DNA of 64,000 bases from an uncultured Alphaproteobacteria bacterium (GTDB lineage: Bacteria; Pseudomonadota; Alphaproteobacteria; Rhizobiales; Pleomorphomonadaceae). Shown here in pieces: positions 59,808 to 64,000 of this stretch (positions are counted from its first letter, which is position 1; every line of letters starts with the position of its first letter). A program made the translations under genes and the position numbers. The notes under the pieces were generated by a model. It did no database searches. It saw only the letters and a program-made list of their open reading frames with translations, and was not told the DNA's origin. Location: NCBI GenBank assembly GCA_937900425.1, contig CALCDT010000388.1:1-64000 (forward strand), given 5' to 3'.

Positions 59808-60256
59808 GGGCGCCTTGCGGCGGGAACGGGGGTTCGGCCGCCGCCCTGCGAGCGGGCACCCGCCGCGATCCGGCCAAACGGGCCGCGGCGCCGGGCGGCC
59901 CGAGTTTCGGCTCGCCGTGCGGCCGACCGCGGGACGAGCCGGCGATCCCGCTCGCCGCGATCGTCGAAGCCGCAGCTGCGCCGCGACCGACGTCCCGACG
60001 GCGCTCGCTAACGCGCCCACCGGCCGAGAACTCCCGGCCTCGATGGCGACCGGCGTCGTGGCTGCCTGCAACGGCGACCCCGGCGATTTTCCCCTCCTCG
60101 CACCCTTGCGCCGCAAGTCCGTTTCCGGCATAGATCGAGCCGAACCGTACGGTACGGTACGCTCGCGACGCAAGAGCGATCGTTCTGCCTCGCGCGGGGC
60201 GTCACCGCGCCCGTCCCCGTTCCGTCGCCGTCGTCCTTCGTCCCTTCGAGCCCGCC
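59808..60256 (+). promoter_or_regulatory. tetR upstream region with promoter and tandem operator
   Basis: 449 bp without a gene. TTGCGC (60106-60111) and CATAGA (60129-60134) are 17 bases apart, and ten bases on lies ACCGTACGGTACGGTACG (60144-60161), containing the perfect palindrome ACCGTACGGT and three overlapping CGGTA/CCGTA units. The position just after the -10 suits a self-repressing TetR operator. Confidence 0.5.
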
Positions 60257-60892
60257 ATGACCGCCCCTTCCCCCGTCGAGCCCGCCACCTTGTCGCCGCG
60301 CCAGCGCGCGGTGCTGGCGGTCGCGCTCGATCTGCTGGTCGAGGGCGGCGACAAGGCCTTGACGACGGCTGGGCTGGCGCGGGCGGCGGGGTGCTCGAAG
60401 GAGAGCCTCTACAAGTGGTTCGGCGACCGCGACGGCCTGCTCGCCGCCATCGTCGCCTTCCAGGCTTCGAAGGTGCGCACGCTCGCCCCCGGCGCCGAAC
60501 GGCTGTCGGCCGAGGAGTTCCGCCGCCGCCTCACCGTCTTCGCCGAGGACCTGCTCACCGTGCTGTCGAGCCGCGAATCGCTGGCGCTCAACCGTCTCGC
60601 CATCGGCGAGGCCGGCCGCGCCGGCGCCCGGCTCGGGCCGCTGCTGATGGAACGCGGCCGCCGCACCATCGAGACCCGCGCCCGCGCGCTGCTGGAACTC
60701 GGCCGCGCCCAGGGCCACCTCGCCTTTTCCGAGACCGGCGCGGCCTGGGGCGCGCTCTACGGCCTCGTCGTGCGCGACACCCACGTCCGCCTGCTGCTCG
60801 GCGCCGCACCGGAGGGAGACGGCGAGGTGGCCGCCCAGGCCGCGACGGCCATCGACGCCTTCTTCCGGCTATTCGGAGCCGGAAGGGATTGA
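60257..60892 (+). CDS. TetR-family regulator
   Basis: 211 aa. N-terminal HTH: LSPRQRAVLAVALDLLVEGG, then TTAGLARAAGCSKESLYKWFGDRDGLLAAIV. The ligand domain is helical and unassigned. It lies upstream of ilvC in the same direction, 202 bp away; similar TetR genes may neighbour ilvC in related bacteria, but control of ilvC is only inferred. Confidence 0.9.
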   Translation: MTAPSPVEPATLSPRQRAVLAVALDLLVEGGDKALTTAGLARAAGCSKESLYKWFGDRDGLLAAIVAFQASKVRTLAPGAERLSAEEFRRRLTVFAEDLLTVLSSRESLALNRLAIGEAGRAGARLGPLLMERGRRTIETRARALLELGRAQGHLAFSETGAAWGALYGLVVRDTHVRLLLGAAPEGDGEVAAQAATAIDAFFRLFGAGRD

Positions 60893-60919
60893 GATCCGCC
60901 CTCCCCGCCGGTCCCGGTG

Positions 60920-60938
60920 TTCCCGCCGTGGCGGGGAA
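60920..60938 (+). terminator. Hairpin after tetR
   Basis: TTCCCGCC-GT-GGCGGGGAA, 27 bp after the tetR stop, with one bulge and no T-run. It may separate tetR from ilvC transcription. Confidence 0.4.
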
Positions 60939-61022
60939 GCGCAGAAACGCCCGCGGCACGCCGGGGATCGCTCCTTCATCGCGGAAGGAGACCCTCGCCG
61001 GAACCGCGCGAAACCGCTATGA

Positions 61023-62114
<1,092 letters not shown>

Positions 62115-62145
62115 TCGGTCTCCCGGCGGTTTCGAGACGAGATGG

Positions 62146-62177
62146 AAGGCCCCGCGCGAGCGGGGCCTTTCTCGTTT
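62146..62177 (+). terminator. Rho-independent terminator of ilvC
   Basis: AAGGCCCCG-CGCGAG-CGGGGCCTT (62146-62169) followed by TCTCGTTT, 31 bp after the ilvC stop. Confidence 0.9.
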
Positions 62178-62209
62178 CGGCCCGCTGTCCTGCTGCGGCG
62201 GTCGCGACG

Positions 62210-63145
62210 TCACGCGCTCGCTATCGTCTCGCCGCGCCGGCGCATGAAGCGTCCGGGCGGCTCGCCGGCGGTTCGACTGAAGGCGGCGCTGAAGCTGCTC
62301 GCCGAGCCGTAGCCGACCCGGCGGGCGACGTCGTCGAGCGCGATCGCCCCGCTCCGCATCAGATCCTTCGCCACCGCGATCCGCCACGTCAGCAGATATT
62401 CCATCGGCCGGAACCCGACCGTGCGGGCGAACCTGTCGAAAAAGGCCGAGCGCGACAGACCCGCTTCGCGCGCGAGCGTCTCGACCGTCCACGGATGGGC
62501 CGGATCGCGGTGGATGCTGCGCAACGCGGCGGCGATCCGCGGATCGGCGAGACCGCGCAACAGACCCGGCGCCGCATCCGGGCCGCCGCTGCGGCGCAGG
62601 GCCTCGATCAGCAGCACCTCGACCAGCCGGGCGAGGATCAGGTCGCGGCCGACCGCCTCGTCCGCCGCCTCCTCGCCGAGGATGCGGACGAACTGGGCGA
62701 GCCGCGGAACGCCGCGGACGTGGATCATGCGCGGCAGCAATGCGACGAGGATCGCCGCATCGGGCGCCGCGAAGGTGAAATATCCGCCGAACTGCCTGAG
62801 GTCCGCCGGCCCGTCGCGCCGCCCGTAACGGATCGATCCGGCTGCCGGCGGCAGGTGGCCGGGGGCGGGATCGGGGGCGGGGTCGACCAGCACCGGCGTC
62901 GCGGGCTCGAGGCCGGACATCGAGAAGGCGGGCGTTGCCGGCAGCAGCACGAAGTCGCCCTCTTCGAGGACGACCGCCGGCTCGCCGTCGACCGCGAGCC
63001 GGCAGCGGCCCTCGATGATCGCGCAGAACGCCGGCTGGCCGAACGCCGCATAGCGCACCGCCCAGCGGCCGGCGCCGCTGATCTCCTTGGAGAAGATCGC
63101 CCGCGGCCGCAGCAGGCGGATGATGTCGGCGAGGGGTTCAGGCAT
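62210..63145 (-). CDS. AraC-family regulator with cupin domain
   Basis: 311 aa. The N-terminal cupin_6-type domain (CRLAVDGEPAVVLEEGDFVLLPAT) is followed by two HTHs: WTVETLAREAGLSRSAFFDRFAR and ALDDVARRVGYGSASSFSAAFSRTAG. It is divergent from an SDR gene, and such AraC/SDR pairs are common, the regulator usually activating the oxidoreductase. A direct repeat overlaps its start codon. Confidence 0.9.
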   Translation of the reverse strand: MPEPLADIIRLLRPRAIFSKEISGAGRWAVRYAAFGQPAFCAIIEGRCRLAVDGEPAVVLEEGDFVLLPATPAFSMSGLEPATPVLVDPAPDPAPGHLPPAAGSIRYGRRDGPADLRQFGGYFTFAAPDAAILVALLPRMIHVRGVPRLAQFVRILGEEAADEAVGRDLILARLVEVLLIEALRRSGGPDAAPGLLRGLADPRIAAALRSIHRDPAHPWTVETLAREAGLSRSAFFDRFARTVGFRPMEYLLTWRIAVAKDLMRSGAIALDDVARRVGYGSASSFSAAFSRTAGEPPGRFMRRRGETIASA

Positions 63146-63173
63146 TCCGGACGATCGCTGATGAATTCCGGAC
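63144..63173. promoter_or_regulatory. Direct repeat ATTCCGGAC, 21 bp apart, between araC and SDR genes
   Basis: ATTCCGGAC occurs at 63144-63152 and again at 63165-63173, two helical turns apart in the same orientation. That is the typical geometry for AraC monomers binding side by side. The first copy overlaps the araC start codon, so occupancy could repress araC and control the SDR gene 69 bp away. Confidence 0.55.
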
Positions 63174-63241
63174 TTTTGCCCGGCGATAGTCCTGATGATG
63201 CCGGTTATGGTCCGGTCGTCAACACCTTTCGGGACATCGTC

Positions 63242-63994
63242 ATGACCACCGTACTCGTCACCGGCTCGTCATCGGGCTACGGCCTCGCCATCGCACGCCA
63301 TTTTCACGAAAGGGGCTGGACCGTGATCGCCACCATGCGCGATCCGGTCGCGGCGATCCTTCCGGCGTCCGAACGCCTTCGCATCCTGCCGCTGGACGTC
63401 ACCGAGCCGGGCAGCATCGCCCGGGCGATCGAGGACGCCGGTCCGATCGACGTCCTTGTCAACAATGCCGGCATCGGCGTCGTCGGCGCCTTCGAGGCGA
63501 CGCCGATGGCGGTCGTGCGGAAAGTCTTCGAGGCCAACACCTTCGGCACGATGGCGATGACGCAGGCCGTGATTCCGCAAATGCGCGAGCGCCGGGCCGG
63601 CGTCGTCGTCAACATCACCTCCAGCGCGACGCTCGCTCCGATGCCGCTGGCGGCGGCCTATACCGGGAGCAAGCAGGCGATCGAAGGGTTTTCCGGGTCG
63701 CTCGCCCACGAACTCGCGGCCTTCGGTGTCCGGGTCCGCGTCGTCGAGCCGGGATACGCGCCGACGACGCGCTTCGCGCGAAACACGGTCGTCGACGTCG
63801 CGGATCTCATTCCGGCGCCCTATGCGGATTTCGCGCGGCCGATCTTCGCAGGCTACGCCAGCCCCGCGCTGACGACCAAGGAGAGCGACGTGGCGCAGGC
63901 CGTCTGGCAGGCGGCCGTCGATCCCGCCGGACCGCTGCGCCGCCCCGCCGGGGCCGATGCCGAGGCTCTCGTCGCCGGCGGCGGCGGGACCTGA
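63242..63994 (+). CDS. Short-chain dehydrogenase/reductase
   Basis: 250 aa classical SDR. Cofactor loop TGSSSGYG (7-14), NNAG (74-77), catalytic Ser about 127, Tyr140 and Lys144 (YTGSK) are all present. Substrate unknown. GGGA about nine bases upstream. It ends six bases before the window edge and is complete. Confidence 0.93.
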   Translation: MTTVLVTGSSSGYGLAIARHFHERGWTVIATMRDPVAAILPASERLRILPLDVTEPGSIARAIEDAGPIDVLVNNAGIGVVGAFEATPMAVVRKVFEANTFGTMAMTQAVIPQMRERRAGVVVNITSSATLAPMPLAAAYTGSKQAIEGFSGSLAHELAAFGVRVRVVEPGYAPTTRFARNTVVDVADLIPAPYADFARPIFAGYASPALTTKESDVAQAVWQAAVDPAGPLRRPAGADAEALVAGGGGT

Positions 63995-64000
63995 CGGGGA

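Overview
The window is about 70 % GC, densely coded, with short intergenic gaps and many ATGA or GTGA overlaps. The gene set points to an alphaproteobacterium of the order Hyphomicrobiales: a zwf-pgl-edd Entner-Doudoroff operon, a red-type Calvin-Benson-Bassham (cbb) cluster with CbbR and CbbX, a pqqABCDE operon, a XoxF-type lanthanide methanol dehydrogenase, BluB, and rhizobial-style palindromic intergenic repeats. Together these suggest a metabolically versatile, probably facultatively methylotrophic soil or plant-associated bacterium; the family assignment is inference. No insertion sequence, phage gene, CRISPR array or rRNA was seen. One tRNA (Lys, anticodon CTT) is present.

Layout. 0.3-1.0 kb: small membrane protein. 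1.1-5.3 kb (minus): zwf-pgl-edd. 5.7-7.3 kb (minus): arsR-arsC-arsH. 7.5-11.9 kb (minus): pgi, a GT21-like glycosyltransferase and a membrane GGDEF protein. 12.2 kb: sulfotransferase-like gene. 13.2-21.3 kb (minus): peptide ABC transporter operon dppA-GNAT-dppB-dppC-(unknown)-(YbjN-like)-dppD-dppF. 21.6 kb: CYTH-CHAD protein. 23.7-34.6 kb: cbbR divergent from cbbF-P-T-A-X, then rpe (cbbE), gph (cbbZ) and a cbbY homologue. 34.7-37.9 kb (minus): pqqABCDE. 38.6-42.1 kb (plus): three small membrane proteins, an APC permease and two more membrane-associated proteins. 42.3-46.0 kb: lipoprotein, xoxF, a degenerate LuxR-like regulator and a hypothetical gene. 46.4 kb: tRNA-Lys. 46.9 kb: RTX calcium-binding protein. 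48.5-50.4 kb (minus): leuA with a leucine-rich leader peptide and hairpin. 50.5-56.4 kb: PhzF, Nudix-like, VOC, lrgAB, pdxJ-bluB. 56.5-64 kb: lipoprotein, Sel1-repeat protein, AraC regulator, TetR regulator, ilvC, and a divergent AraC/SDR pair.

How the genes fit together. Methanol oxidation by XoxF needs PQQ, which is made by the nearby pqq operon. The CO2 formed could be fixed by the Calvin cycle, and the sugar phosphates processed by pgi and zwf-pgl-edd. The most striking feature is that the cbb operon runs cbbF-P-T-A straight into cbbX with only 24 bp between cbbA and cbbX: the RuBisCO genes cbbL and cbbS, which sit at this position in related operons, are absent. The linked CbbY homologue also carries Asn where the catalytic HAD nucleophile Asp should be. 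Other points of interest are the APC permease operon with three tiny membrane partners, a probable leucine attenuator ahead of leuA, a family of double-hairpin repeats with compensated stems, and a large palindrome cluster between the pqq and permease operons.
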